Assembly: GCF_014644535.1 (NCBI RefSeq)
Contig: NZ_BMKW01000003.1
Span: forward strand, 248,001 to 312,000
Source of the DNA: Neoroseomonas lacus
GTDB lineage: Bacteria; Pseudomonadota; Alphaproteobacteria; Acetobacterales; Acetobacteraceae
Direction: 5' to 3'
DNA length: 64,000 bases
The position numbers were made by a program, and so were the translations under genes. The notes beneath the pieces are model-generated. The model did no database searches and was not told where the DNA came from. It saw only the letters and a list, made by a program, of their open reading frames with translations. Shown here piece by piece: positions 28,340 through 38,362 of this stretch. The stretch's first letter is position 1. Every line of letters begins with the position of its first letter.

Positions 28340-29500
28340 TCAGGCAGCATCGAGCAGGCGCAGCGCCGCTTCAGGCCCGGCCAGGATCTCCGTCAGGCTG
28401 GCGAGGTCCGCCGGGTTCGCGCCCGGCGCGGCTCGCATCATGCCGAAGCCGTCGACGATGCGCCGCAGCACGGCGTCATGGGTCGGTCCGCCAACGAGTT
28501 GCCGGCCCGCCTGCTCCAGCCGCCTCAGCGCCCGCGCCTTGGTTTCCATCGCCTCCATGGCCTCGTCGGTTGGCGGGGCGCCGGACCGGGCCAGCGGTTC
28601 CAGTAGGCCGATCGTCGCACCATCGGTAAAGGCGTTGCGGCAGGCTTCGCCGACGTCGCGGCGCAAGGCGGCGATCCGCCGGCGCCGATCCGGTTGGCGG
28701 CTCGCCGAGCCGGGCCGAGCCTTGCGGGTCGGCGATCGTGATGTCCGAGTTGCAGCCATCGATCCAGCGATCGAGCATCCGCTCGGCCGCCCCGGGCGGG
28801 CCGATGCGCGCGGCGGCAGCGGCCGCCGCCGCGCTGCCTGGCTTGGCCGCCTTGAGCAGCAGGGTCGCAAGGATGGCCTCGGGCACCATCGGGCCCTCCG
28901 CAGCGGCGGCGGTGAGGGCGTCCTGCACCAGCACGTCCGGCGGCCCCATGGGTGGGCCAGTATCGCCGCCCACAACGGATCGGCATGGCGACAGACCCCG
29001 GCAGCGATCGTCATGACATGTTGGAAACCGGCCGCGTTCAGCCCCGTCGTTTCCCAGGAGTCGGGCTGCGCCAGGCCGGCGGCCACGCCGGCAGCGGCGC
29101 GCCAAAATCGCCGGCCTGCGGCATCGACAGTGCGCAGATCGGCGAAATTGCGCCCGGCGATCATCGCATCGATCGCGTTCGCTTCGGCGCCGATGGCGGC
29201 ACTCACCGCCCCGGCAATCGGCAGAAGAGCGCTGCGCGGCAGGCCGCCATCCTGTCGGCGCCAAAGCAGCGCTTCGGTGATCGCGCCACGCAGCGGCACG
29301 AAGAGCAGCCTCGGCAGGCCGATCGGGCGCGGCGGCCGCAACTGGCGCAGCCGCGGCCGCACGGCATCAAGCAATCGGTCCGCCTCCCGCCGGTCCGCCA
29401 TGGCGTCCAGCAGGGCGACGATGCCGGCTAGCGCCTTGTCGGATGCGGTGGCGACGGCGTGGGTCAGGCGGCGATGTTCCGCGGCGGTGACGAGTGTCAC
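28340..29500 (-). pseudogene. Unknown-function gene with two compensating frameshifts
   Basis: The open frame is continuous for 386 codons, but between about 28945 and 28680 its sequence becomes Arg/Pro/Ser-rich nonsense (RRTCWCRTPSPPPLRRAR). The sensible reading there is in another frame (PDVLVQDALTAAAAEGPMVP ... AERMLDRWIDGCNSDITIAD). One extra G in the run at 28944-28947 would restore HPWGPPDVLVQ, and a second indel near 28670-28690 restores IAALRRDVGEAC. The start is GTG at 29500. The N-terminal half is Leu/Arg-rich (LRQLRPPRPIGLPRLLFVPL). No family is recognised. The next gene upstream is also broken. Confidence 0.65.
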
Positions 29501-29565
29501 GCGGCCCGCGCCCGCAGCGTTCGTTACGCGCGACGGTGTCGAGCATGCAGCCGCTGCGCCATTCC

Positions 29566-30619
29566 TAATTGGCGCGCTCCACGCGGCGCAGCCGGTACGG
29601 GCGGTCCCAATTCTCGATGATTCCGAGCCATTCCTCGACCTCGCGCGGCATCGCCAGCATCGCCATTTCCCACAGCACGCCGCTGCGCAGGGCTGGGTCG
29701 GTATCGCGCCACAGCGCGCAGATCACCTGCCGCCCATCGAGCAGCTAGTCGGGCCGGGTCGCCCGTCTTGCGATTTCGGCCTGATCCTCCCGCCATGCCC
29801 GCAGAAGCGTGGGCGTGTCCGACCGCGTGCCATCGAGGTCCTTGAAGGCCGCCCCGGCACAGTTGAGCGTCAACCGCGCCGCATCGATGACGAGTATGGC
29901 CGCATGCTGTTCACGAGGGGCGACGGACTGCGCGATCCACAGCTCAATCTCCTGCACCATGCTCGCAAGTGACTGGGCAAGGCCGCGCATCCGCGACGTC
30001 GCACCGTCGTCGGGCACGCCGATGCCGGCGACCACGCCGGCGATCGACTTGAGCCAGGCGGCAATGATCTCGGCACTGACACCCAGGCGAGGGCGAATCG
30101 CGCGACGGCGCGGCGAGCACGGCTTTCGATATTGGCCGGCGTGTCGGCCTGTGGGGACACAACCGCTTCGTTGTACGATTCGGTGCGGCGGACCAGGTCG
30201 AGTAGCAGCAGGACGTTGGCAGGCATGCGGGCCGCCCCTTCGGCGCCGCGGGCCTGCGCGACGGCAGCGGCGGCGGCGCGCCCGGCCAATCTCTCCGTGG
30301 CCACGGCGCGGGCCGTTTCACATGCGAGCGACGGCGCGATGGCGGTCTGATCGCACAGCCTTTGCCACAGCCGCCTGCCATGCAGGGTGGGCGCACAGGC
30401 CTCGGGCAGGGCGCCCCAGCGGACAATGTAGAAGCCTCGTCCGCCGGAGGGATTGCCGATCACCACCTCCAGCCCCGACGGGGTGTCGGTCAGGCGGATG
30501 CGGGCGCCGAGCAAGAAGGGGGTGGTGAAGGGTACGATCACGCCGCGTTCAAGGAAGGTCGCCGCCTGGTAGGCGGCCGTGCCGAATCGCTCGAGCGTGT
30601 CTGTCCGGACCGTGGTCAG
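29566..30619 (-). pseudogene. Unknown-function gene broken by frameshift, in-frame TAG and probable start loss
   Basis: Coding-like sequence runs from about 30619 (TTVRTDTLERFGTAAYQAA, preceded by CTG where a start is expected and by an in-frame TGA just upstream) through FLERGVIVPFTTPFLLGARI. The frame shifts near 30080-30090 and continues as EIIAAWLKSIAGVVAGIGVP. It then meets an in-frame TAG at 29745-29747, after which the same frame still reads sensibly (LLDGRQVICALWRDTDPALR) to a stop at 29566. No family is recognised. It lies directly upstream of the other damaged gene, so the pair probably formed one operon. Confidence 0.6.
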
Positions 30620-30724
30620 CGACCAGGATCATCACGCACCGATGGTAAGCCGGACGTGAGCGCCCGGTACGGCTCTTCCCTAAAGTGAATGCAACGTGGG
30701 TCCGGCCCGTCCGCTCGGGCGGCG

Positions 30725-31507
30725 TCAGCGCCCTTCGAAGACCGGCTTGCGCTTGGCGAGGAAGGCGCGGGCCGCGTTGCGGAAATCCTCAGTGTAGGCG
30801 AAGGATTCCTCGCGCACCCGGTCCTCGGCACTGATCGCGACCGTGCCGCGCAGCTTCTGCATCGCGTATTTGTGGAAGCGAGCTGAGAGGGGTGAACCCT
30901 GCGCAATCCGCTCCGCCAGCGCCTGGGCTTCGCCATGCACCGTGCCATCGGCGACCAGGCGCGACAGCAGGCCCTTCTCATGGGCTTCCTGCCCGGTCAG
31001 CACGCGGCCCTCGATCAGGATTTCGGCCGTGGTGGCATAGCCGCAGATCTGCAGGATCGGGTCGATCTCCTCGAAGGCGTAGAAGATGCCGAGGTTGCGT
31101 GCCGGGATGCCCATCCGCGTGGAAGGCGCGCCGATGCGGAAGTCGCACATCGTGGCGATGCCGCAGCCACCGCCCATGGTCCAGCCGGAACAGGCGGCGA
31201 TGGTGGGATGGATGCAGCCGCGCACGGCCTGCAGGGCGTTGTGCAACTCGTGCCCATAGACCGCCTCGCGTTCCGGCGTGCCGCGCTCATGCTCGAAGGC
31301 GGCGATATCCGCCCCGGCCGAGAAGGCCTCGGTGCCCGCGCCGCGAATGACCACCGCGCGCAGCGTCTCGTCGGCGGACAGCGCCCCCAGCGCCTCCCCC
31401 AGCGCGACCCACATCGGCAGGTCGAGGCAGTTGCGCTTGGCCTCGCGGTCAATGAGGACGGTGGCGATGACGCCGTCGCGGGTGGTCTTGATCAGGTCGT
31501 GCGGCAT
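30725..31507 (-). CDS. Enoyl-CoA hydratase/isomerase family protein
   Basis: 260-aa crotonase-fold protein. The oxyanion-hole segments are AFSAGADIAAFE (about residues 61-72) and the following GGGCGIATMCDFRIG. Crotonase proper has catalytic Glu residues at two positions: one is in the region of the GIPARNLGIFYAFEE segment, so a hydratase or another crotonase activity is possible. Acts on acyl-CoA, probably in fatty or aromatic acid breakdown. The ATG at 31507 is used; no strong Shine-Dalgarno is seen. It is not linked to other beta-oxidation genes. Confidence 0.85.
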   Translation of the reverse strand: MPHDLIKTTRDGVIATVLIDREAKRNCLDLPMWVALGEALGALSADETLRAVVIRGAGTEAFSAGADIAAFEHERGTPEREAVYGHELHNALQAVRGCIHPTIAACSGWTMGGGCGIATMCDFRIGAPSTRMGIPARNLGIFYAFEEIDPILQICGYATTAEILIEGRVLTGQEAHEKGLLSRLVADGTVHGEAQALAERIAQGSPLSARFHKYAMQKLRGTVAISAEDRVREESFAYTEDFRNAARAFLAKRKPVFEGR

Positions 31508-31906
31508 GGCGCGGTTCTTGGAGCCCGTTCGAATGATGCGGCACCATCCCGCCCACCCTGCATCAGAATCCTGGAGGCGATGCCGGGTGGAGTACGGGTT
31601 GGTAGCGCACGGTGGAATGCGCCCCGTGGCACATTCTCCAGCGGTTCTTAGAAGGTTTCGCGCGGCGGCGGAACGCCAGGCGGGCGCCGTCGGCCATGAC
31701 GGCATGTTGCACCGCAACAGCGGCCATGTGACCGTGCCGTGTGACCACGAAACAATCCAGCCCGAGCGACCGGCCGACGCCACCCTGAGGGCGCCCGCCC
31801 TGCGATCCCGCGTGCCTTGCCGCCCATCCGGGGCGGTGGGGTCCTGCCTGTCCTCCCGTATCCGCGCCCCGATCCCGCGCGCCTGCCGGTACCGGAAATC
31901 GAAGCC
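31508..31906. other. Divergent intergenic region, nothing recognised
   Basis: About 400 nt between the enoyl-CoA hydratase and SulP genes. It must hold promoters for both, but no clear -35/-10 pair, repeat or RNA gene was seen, and the short open frames inside lack recognisable products. Confidence 0.45.
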
Positions 31907-33388
31907 ATGACCCTGAGCCAATGGCGCGCCGAATGGGCGCCGAAGATCACGCGTGACCTGCTGGCAGGCACCGTCGTCGCCCTCGCCCTGATCCCCGAGG
32001 CGATCGCCTTCTCCATCATCGCCGGGGTCGACCCGAAGCTCGGCCTGTACGCCTCCTTCTGGATCGCCATCGTCACTGCCATTACCGGGGGTCGCCCGGC
32101 GATGATCTCGGCGGCGACCGGCGCGACCGCCCTGGTCATGGTCACGCTGGTGCGCGACCACGGCGTCGACTACCTGTTCGCAGCCACGGTGCTGACCGGC
32201 ATCGCGCAGATCATCGCGCGGTTCCTGCGGCTGGGGGACCTGATGCGCTTCGTCTCGCGCTCGGTCGTCACCGGCTTCGTCAATGCCTTGGCCATCCTGA
32301 TCTTCCTGGCGCAGTTGCCTGAAATCGTCGGCCTGGGCTGGCAGGTCTATGCGATGGTCGGGGTCGGGCTCGCCATCATCTACGGGCTGCCGCGCGTGAC
32401 GACGATCGTGCCGTCGCCGCTGGTGACCATCGTGCTGCTGACCGCCTTCACCATGGCGACCGGCGCCCAGTTCCACACCGTCGGCGACATGGGCCAGTTG
32501 CCGACCGACTTCCCCGGCTTCGCCCTGCCCAACGTGCCCTTCAACCTCGAGACCCTACGCATCGTGCTGCCCTATGCGTTGACGCTGGCGATGATCGGCC
32601 TGCTGGAAAGCCTGATGACCGCAGCGATCATCGACGAGATGACCGACACCACCTCCGACAAGAACCGCGAATGCAGCGGGCAGGGGCTCGGCAACATCGT
32701 CTCCGGGCTGTTCGGCGGCATGGCGGGCTGCGCGATGATCGGGCAATCGGTCATCAACGTCTCATCCGGCGGCCGGGGCCGGCTGTCCTGCCTGTGGGCC
32801 GGCGGCTTCCTGCTGTTCCTGGTGCTGGTGCTGGGCGATTGGGTGAAGCAGATCCCGATGCCGGCGCTCGTCGCGGTGATGGTGATGGTGTCGATCAACA
32901 CCTTCCAGTGGGGCTCGCTGCGCACGCTGGTAACACATCCGAAATCATCGAGCATCGTCATGCTGGCGACCGTCATCGTCGTCGTCTTCACGCATGACCT
33001 GGCCAAGGGCGTGCTGGTCGGCGTCATCCTGTCCGGGCTGTTCTTCGCGCAGAAGGTGTCGCGCTTCTTCGGCGTCGCCTCCGCGCTGGATGAGGAAACT
33101 GGCACCCGCACCTACACCGTGACCGGCGAATTGTTCTTCGCCACCGCCGAAGCCTTCCACACCGCCTTCGACTTCCACGAGGAGGCCCGCGCGGTGGTGA
33201 TCGATGTTCACGACGCGCATTTCTGGGACATCACCGGGATCAACGCGCTGGATCGAGTGGTGTTGAAATTCCGCCATCACGGGGTGCCGGTCGAGATCAT
33301 CGGGATGAACCAGGCGAGCCGCACGCTGGTCGAACGCTTGGGGCGGCACGACAAGCCCGCGGCGGCGCTGCCGGCCGGCAGGCATTGA
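31907..33388 (+). CDS. SulP-family inorganic anion transporter with STAS domain
   Basis: 493-aa inner-membrane transporter. The first helices carry [20 protein letters not shown] and [20 protein letters not shown], the SulP signature, followed by the conserved [10 protein letters not shown]. About ten to twelve hydrophobic segments run to residue about 390. The C-terminal STAS domain (about 400-490) includes [20 protein letters not shown]. Likely substrates are sulfate or bicarbonate. The ATG at 31907 is chosen because the family starts here; upstream in-frame codons back to 31817 are Pro/Arg-rich and not family-like. Confidence 0.9.
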   Translation: MTLSQWRAEWAPKITRDLLAGTVVALALIPEAIAFSIIAGVDPKLGLYASFWIAIVTAITGGRPAMISAATGATALVMVTLVRDHGVDYLFAATVLTGIAQIIARFLRLGDLMRFVSRSVVTGFVNALAILIFLAQLPEIVGLGWQVYAMVGVGLAIIYGLPRVTTIVPSPLVTIVLLTAFTMATGAQFHTVGDMGQLPTDFPGFALPNVPFNLETLRIVLPYALTLAMIGLLESLMTAAIIDEMTDTTSDKNRECSGQGLGNIVSGLFGGMAGCAMIGQSVINVSSGGRGRLSCLWAGGFLLFLVLVLGDWVKQIPMPALVAVMVMVSINTFQWGSLRTLVTHPKSSSIVMLATVIVVVFTHDLAKGVLVGVILSGLFFAQKVSRFFGVASALDEETGTRTYTVTGELFFATAEAFHTAFDFHEEARAVVIDVHDAHFWDITGINALDRVVLKFRHHGVPVEIIGMNQASRTLVERLGRHDKPAAALPAGRH

Positions 33389-33432
33389 GGGACGGGGTGA
33401 AGGCGATCCTCCACCCCCCTCAGCGCATGCCG

Positions 33433-33453
33433 GGATCGCCCCGCCGGCGATCC
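33433..33453 (+). terminator. 8-bp hairpin after the SulP gene
   Basis: GGATCGCC-CCGCC-GGCGATCC, 44 nt past the stop. No T run follows, so it is at best a weak terminator. Confidence 0.35.
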
Positions 33454-33653
33454 AGGGCGTGACTTTGCTGTTGCATTGATACTGCGTCGGCCTGTCGGTT
33501 TCTGTCGCGCGCTTACGCCGCGTGACGCAGAGTTGATGGCCCGGTGGCACCGTTCGGGCGAGACGCGTGGGTCCTGAGCTGGCACCCTCAGTCGGACCAG
33601 ACGATTGGTGAAACGAAGCCGGAACTTCGGCGCCAGAACGAATGGGACTCGCC

Positions 33654-34127
33654 ATGGCCAAGAATACGATCTGTCTTTGGTACAACAAGGATGCTGAGGA
33701 AGCCGCCCGATTCTACGCCATGACCTTTCCCGACAGTGCGGTGACTGCCGTACTGCGGGCGCCTGGCGACTACCCGTCCGGGAAGCAGGGTGACGTCTTG
33801 ACGGTCGAATTCACCGTCGCGGGTATTCCTTGCCTCGGCCTGAACGGGGGTCCCCACTTCAAGCACACCGAAGCCTTCTCGTTCCAGATCGCCACTGACG
33901 ACCAGGAGGAAACCGATCGCTACTGGAACGCCATCGTCGGCAATGGCGGCCAGGAGAGCGAGTGCGGATGGTGCAAGGACCGCTGGGGGATTTCATGGCA
34001 GATCACCCCGCGCGTACTGATGGACGCCCTGGCGGCCGGTGGCGACGAAGCAAAGCGCGCGTTTGACGCCATGATGACCATGAAGAAGATCGACGTTGCC
34101 ACGATCGAAGCGGCCCGACGCGGCTGA
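33654..34127 (+). CDS. VOC-family protein (PhnB/3-demethylubiquinone methyltransferase-like fold)
   Basis: 157 aa. It begins MAKNTICLWYNKDAEEAARFY, and contains GIPCLGLNGGPHFKHTEAFS and GQESECGWCKDRWGISWQITP, the wording of the PhnB-like branch of the vicinal-oxygen-chelate superfamily. Despite the older methyltransferase label, these proteins are not known to methylate; the role is unknown. The ATG at 33654 is chosen (GGA 6 nt upstream) over one at 33642. Confidence 0.85.
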   Translation: MAKNTICLWYNKDAEEAARFYAMTFPDSAVTAVLRAPGDYPSGKQGDVLTVEFTVAGIPCLGLNGGPHFKHTEAFSFQIATDDQEETDRYWNAIVGNGGQESECGWCKDRWGISWQITPRVLMDALAAGGDEAKRAFDAMMTMKKIDVATIEAARRG

Positions 34128-34195
34128 GGCGCCGATCCGTCAGCCGACCGGCTGGCGGGAGTGTCGGCGCGCTGCCCACTCAGGCCGCTGGGGAT

Positions 34196-35497
34196 TTAAC
34201 CCTGCGCTGAGCTGCGCGACCGCCCAAGCACCGCCCCGCCCGCGAAGCGCGCCCGCGCTCCCAGCCCTTCCTCGATGCGCAGCGCCTCGTTCCACTTGGC
34301 CATGCGCTCGGACCGCGCGAAGGAGCCGACCTTCAACTGCCCAACACCCCAACCGATGGCGAGATGGACGATCGTCACATCCTCCGTCTCGCCCGACCGC
34401 GCCGAGACGATGCCGGCGTAGCCGACCTCCTTCGCCGCCTCCCAGGCCGCCTTCGTCTCGGTCAGGGTGCCGCGTTGGTTCGGCTTGATCAGCACGGTAT
34501 TGGCCGCACCGGCCTTGGCCGCCTCGCGCACACGCGCCGCGTCGGTGACCAGGAAATCGTCGCCCACCACCTGCACGCGATGGCCGACTTCCTTCGTGAA
34601 GGCGGCGAAGCCCGCGGCGTCATCCTCCGCCAGCGGGTCCTCGATCGAGGCGATGGGATAGGCATCGAGCCAGCCGAGCAGCATGCGGATCATGCCGTCC
34701 GTATCCAGTTCCCGCCCTTCCAGCCCGAGCCGGTACCGCCCGCCCTTGCCGAAATCGGTCGCCGCGATGTCGAGCGCGATAGCGACCTGCGCGCCCGGCT
34801 TGAACCCGGCGCGCTCGATGGCCTTCACCAACGTCTCCAGCGCCTGCTCATTGGCGCTGAAGGCCGGCCACCAGCCGCCCTCGTCAGCGACGCCCTGCAG
34901 CAGACCACGTTCCTTCATGATCGCGCCGGCGGCTCGATAGACCTCCGCGGTCCAGTCGAGCGCCTGCGCGAAGGAGGTCGCAGCCGGGCAGATCACCAGG
35001 AAGTCCTGGATATCGACACGCCGCCCGGCATGCGCGCCACCGCCGAGAATCTGGATCTGCGGCAGGGGCAGGAGCGTCGCCCCGTCGCCGCCGAGATACT
35101 TCCACAGCAGCATGCCGTTCGCATGCGCCGCGGCATGGGCGGCCGCCATCGAGACGGCAAGCGTCGCATTCGCACCGAGGCGCGATTTGTTCGCCGTGCC
35201 GTCCAGCGCGATCAGCGCCGCATCCAGCCCCGCCTGGTCGGCCGCATCCATGCCGGCGGCGGCGGGCGCGATTTCCTCATTCACCGAGGCGACGGCGCCT
35301 GTCACGTCGTAGCCGCCAAAGGCCGCGCCGCCGTCGCGGCGGTCGAGCGCCTCGCCGCTGCCCGTGCTCGCCCCGGCAGGGGCGATGGCGAGGCCGCGCG
35401 CGCCCCCGGCCAGGCGGATCTCGGCCTCCACCGTCGGGCGGCCGCGGCTGTCCCAGACGCGGCGTCCGCGGACAGACTGAATGATCGTGGAACTCAT
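34196..35497 (-). CDS. Divergent enolase paralogue (active-site Glu to Asp and His to Ala)
   Basis: 433 aa, full-length enolase fold: DSRGRPTVE at the N-terminus, mobile loop APAGASTG with Ser44, metal ligands in ALDIAA, SIEDPL and VVGDDF, catalytic Lys in LIKPNQRGTLTET and substrate Lys in QLKVGS. Compared with classical enolase two conserved residues differ: the QEF glutamate is Asp165 (VDIQDF), and the His of SHRSGETED is Ala366 (SARSGETED). The usual GGEHADNN is GGGAHAGRR. This suggests a paralogue with altered substrate or activity rather than the glycolytic enzyme. It overlaps the kinase gene by 4 nt. Confidence 0.85.
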   Translation of the reverse strand: MSSTIIQSVRGRRVWDSRGRPTVEAEIRLAGGARGLAIAPAGASTGSGEALDRRDGGAAFGGYDVTGAVASVNEEIAPAAAGMDAADQAGLDAALIALDGTANKSRLGANATLAVSMAAAHAAAHANGMLLWKYLGGDGATLLPLPQIQILGGGAHAGRRVDIQDFLVICPAATSFAQALDWTAEVYRAAGAIMKERGLLQGVADEGGWWPAFSANEQALETLVKAIERAGFKPGAQVAIALDIAATDFGKGGRYRLGLEGRELDTDGMIRMLLGWLDAYPIASIEDPLAEDDAAGFAAFTKEVGHRVQVVGDDFLVTDAARVREAAKAGAANTVLIKPNQRGTLTETKAAWEAAKEVGYAGIVSARSGETEDVTIVHLAIGWGVGQLKVGSFARSERMAKWNEALRIEEGLGARARFAGGAVLGRSRSSAQG

Positions 35498-36501
35498 GCG
35501 TTGATTTCTTCCCCCCAGGCGGTCCGCACCGTGCGCAGGCGATCGGGCGGCGAGGACAGCAACGCCCGCGCCACGCGGCGCACGCGATCCTTGTCCTCTT
35601 CCCTGGTGAGGTACTCGACCGGGCTCTTGCCGTCCACGCGGGCGAGGAACAGCCCGGGCAACAACGAGGCGGCGCGGGCCTCGACCGTGGCGGGTGCTTC
35701 CCATGTCACGCAGGCAAGATAGGCGGTGGCCAGCACCTCGAAGCAATGCAGGAAATCGGGTGCCGCGGGCGGCGTCCACAGGCATTTCAGCAGCAGATGG
35801 TTCAGGCAGAAGGCCAGGTCGAAGGCTGGGTCGCCCCACCAGGCGCATTCCGCGTCGATGAAGATCGGGCCATCGGGACCGACCAGGATGTTCTTCGGGC
35901 TGACATCGCCATGCACCAGGGTAAGCTTGGTCGCCGCGGTGCGCGCGGCCAGTCCGACCAACGCGGGCGCGAGGTCGGGATGCGCGCGCGCCGTGGCGAT
36001 CAGATAAGGCTCCAGCCGGATATCGTGGAACAGCGAGTCGGTGGGGAAATCCGCGGCGAGTTCGGGCCGCGCCGCGGCATAGGCGTGGATGCGCGCGATG
36101 CCGCGGCCCACCTCGCCGGCGAAGGCCGCATCAGCCTCGCCGTCGTGCAGCCTGTTCTTCCAGATGGGGTGCTGCTCGGGCGGCAGCCAAGCCATCGCCA
36201 ATGTGCCGGTGGCTTCGTCCTGGCCGAGCAGGGCAGGGACCGAATGCGGTGCCGCGTCGTGCGCGCGGGCGAGCCAACGGGCCTCGTAGCGGCTGCGCAC
36301 GATCGGTGCACGCCAATCCGCCGCCACCTTCAGCTTCGCCAGGGCGCGCTTGATGCAGACATGCCGACCATCCGGCAACACCACGTGCCAGATATCGGAC
36401 GAAACGCCGCCCGAGAGCGGCATGCCGCGTGCATGGGCGCCCGGGGCCAGCAGTCCCATGGAGCGCAGGCCCGCGGCCATTTCTGCTGGAAGGCTTTCCA
36501 T
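35494..36501 (-). CDS. APH-family small-molecule kinase coupled to the enolase paralogue
   Basis: 335 aa with the aminoglycoside/choline-kinase fold. The catalytic loop is LVHGDVSPKNILV (Brenner motif HGDxxxxN), and the metal-binding DxD-like segment is FIDAECAWWGDPAFDLAFCL. The N-lobe has GGVSSDIWHVVLPDGRHVCIKRAL with the ATP-binding Lys. No signal peptide; cytoplasmic. The ATGA overlap with the following enolase-like gene implies coupled synthesis. A plausible reading is kinase plus dehydratase acting in sequence on a hydroxy acid, but the substrate is unknown. Confidence 0.85.
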   Translation of the reverse strand: MESLPAEMAAGLRSMGLLAPGAHARGMPLSGGVSSDIWHVVLPDGRHVCIKRALAKLKVAADWRAPIVRSRYEARWLARAHDAAPHSVPALLGQDEATGTLAMAWLPPEQHPIWKNRLHDGEADAAFAGEVGRGIARIHAYAAARPELAADFPTDSLFHDIRLEPYLIATARAHPDLAPALVGLAARTAATKLTLVHGDVSPKNILVGPDGPIFIDAECAWWGDPAFDLAFCLNHLLLKCLWTPPAAPDFLHCFEVLATAYLACVTWEAPATVEARAASLLPGLFLARVDGKSPVEYLTREEDKDRVRRVARALLSSPPDRLRTVRTAWGEEINA

Positions 36502-36637
36502 GTGGCGCGATGCTAGCGCAGGCTTGGCGGTGGGCGATACCTAAACGCGGATCGCTTTCGCGTGCGGTATCCGGCGCTCGCTGCTAGCCTCACGCAACAG
36601 GGAGTTCGGCCACTCACAGCCCAACAAGGGAGATCGT

Positions 36638-38239
36638 ATGTCCATCAGTCGTCGTTCCGCTCTGGCACTTACCGGTGCCGGGCTTGCCGCAGGTTTTGCC
36701 GCGCCACGTCTTGCCCTCGCCCAGGACAGCAAGGTCCTGCGCTTCATTCCGCAGATCGACCTGTCCTTCCTCGACCCGCATTTCACCACCGCCTATGTGA
36801 CCCGCGGCCACGGGCACATGGTGTTCGACATGCTGTACGGGTCGGATTCCGCCTTCAATCCGCACCCGCAGATGGTGGCTGGCCACACCATCGAGAATGA
36901 CGGCAAGCTTTGGAACCTGACGCTGCGCCCGGGCCTTAAATGGCATGACGGCGAACCGGTACTGGCGAAGGATTGCGTCGCCTCCATCCGCCGCTGGGCG
37001 CGCCGCGACGCGCTGGGCGGCGCCCTCATGGAACGCACCGACGAACTAAGCGCACCGGATGACCGCACTATCCGCTTCAAGCTCAAGCGGCCCTTCCCGC
37101 TGCTGCCGGCGGCCCTCGGTAAGGTGACCTCGCCGATGCCGGCGATGATGCCTGAGCGGCTCGCCAATACCGACCCCTTCACGCAGATCACCGAGATGAT
37201 CGGTTCCGGCCCGTTCCGCTTCGTCGCCAGCGAGCGCGTCGCCGGGTCGCGCAACGTCTATGTGAAATTCGACGGCTATGTCCCGCGCGAGGACGGTCCG
37301 CAGCAATGGAATGCCGGCCCGAAGCGCGTGCTGCTCGACCGCGTCGAATGGACCACCATCCCCGATGCCGCCACCAAGGTCGCCGCCCTCCAGCAGGGCG
37401 AGCAGGATTGGTGGGAGAACCCGACGCACGACCTGCTACCGCTGCTGCGGCGCAACCGGCAGGTCAAGATCGAGATCACCAACCCGACCGGCTCGGTCGA
37501 CATGATGCGGCCGAACCACCTGCAGCCGCCATTCAACAATCCGGCGATCCGGCGCGCCATGCTGCACGCCTTCAGCCAGTCCGACTTCATGCAGTCGATC
37601 GTCGGCGACGACGCGCAGATGTACCATGTCCCGCACGGGGTGTTCTGTCCGAACACGCCGATGGCGAGCACGGCCGGGCTTGAGCCGCTGACCGGCCCGC
37701 GTGACCTCGCCAAGGTCAAGGAGATGCTGAAGCAGGCCGGCTACGCGAACGAGAAGGTCACCATTCTCGCCGCGACCGACTACACGCAGTTCAAGGCGAT
37801 CGGCGAGGTGATGGCCGACGTGATGGGCCGCATTGGCATGAATGTGGACTATGTCGCGACGGATTGGGGAACCATGCTGTCGCGGCGCAACAATCGCGGG
37901 CCGGTCGACCAGGGCGGCTGGTCCTGCTTCAACACGGGCTGGGAGGGCGCCGACCACATGGACCCATCCAACCACTATGCCATTCGCGGCGATGGCGACC
38001 AGCGGTCGGGCTGGCCCGGCTGGTGTGTCAGCCCGAAGCTCGAGGAACTGCGCGACGCCTGGTTCGAGGCGCCGAACCTCGCCGCGCAGCAGGAAATCTG
38101 CCGGCAGATGCAGGTGCAATGCATGGTGGACGTGCCGTCCATCCCGCTCGGCCAATACCTCCAGCCAACCGCCTATCGCACCAATGTCACCGGCGTGAAG
38201 CCGGGCTTCCCGACCTTCTGGGGCGTCCAGAAGAGCTGA
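36638..38239 (+). CDS. Peptide/nickel-type ABC substrate-binding protein
   Basis: 533 aa, SBP_bac_5 family. A Tat-like signal SISRRSALALTGAGLAAGFA ends near ALAQ. Fold segments are VLRFIPQIDLSFLDPHFTTA, NLTLRPGLKWHDGEPVLAKD, NNPAIRRAMLHAFSQSDFMQ and GYANEKVTILAATDYTQFKA. It would capture a peptide or other organic ligand; no permease or ATPase genes are adjacent. The ATG at 36638 has AGGGAGA 5 nt upstream. It is divergent from the kinase-enolase pair and followed by two strong hairpins. Confidence 0.92.
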   Translation: MSISRRSALALTGAGLAAGFAAPRLALAQDSKVLRFIPQIDLSFLDPHFTTAYVTRGHGHMVFDMLYGSDSAFNPHPQMVAGHTIENDGKLWNLTLRPGLKWHDGEPVLAKDCVASIRRWARRDALGGALMERTDELSAPDDRTIRFKLKRPFPLLPAALGKVTSPMPAMMPERLANTDPFTQITEMIGSGPFRFVASERVAGSRNVYVKFDGYVPREDGPQQWNAGPKRVLLDRVEWTTIPDAATKVAALQQGEQDWWENPTHDLLPLLRRNRQVKIEITNPTGSVDMMRPNHLQPPFNNPAIRRAMLHAFSQSDFMQSIVGDDAQMYHVPHGVFCPNTPMASTAGLEPLTGPRDLAKVKEMLKQAGYANEKVTILAATDYTQFKAIGEVMADVMGRIGMNVDYVATDWGTMLSRRNNRGPVDQGGWSCFNTGWEGADHMDPSNHYAIRGDGDQRSGWPGWCVSPKLEELRDAWFEAPNLAAQQEICRQMQVQCMVDVPSIPLGQYLQPTAYRTNVTGVKPGFPTFWGVQKS

Positions 38240-38248
38240 ACCGCCGGG

Positions 38249-38314
38249 GCGGCGGGCCTGCGCGCCCGCCGCTGCCGTACCTTTGCCGCGCGGCCTCTCC
38301 GCGCGGCAAAGGTA
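38249..38314 (+). terminator. Tandem perfect hairpins after the peptide-binding protein gene
   Basis: First stem GCGGCGGGC/GCCCGCCGC (38249-38272, 6-nt loop). Second stem is 16 bp and perfect: TACCTTTGCCGCGCGG/CCGCGCGGCAAAGGTA (38278-38314, 5-nt loop). There is no downstream T run on the plus strand. Likely a double terminator or strong RNA 3'-end structure. Confidence 0.65.
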
Positions 38315-38362
38315 TCATGCTAGAATTGACGCGTCGTGACAGCGAGGCGCCGGCAGACAGGC

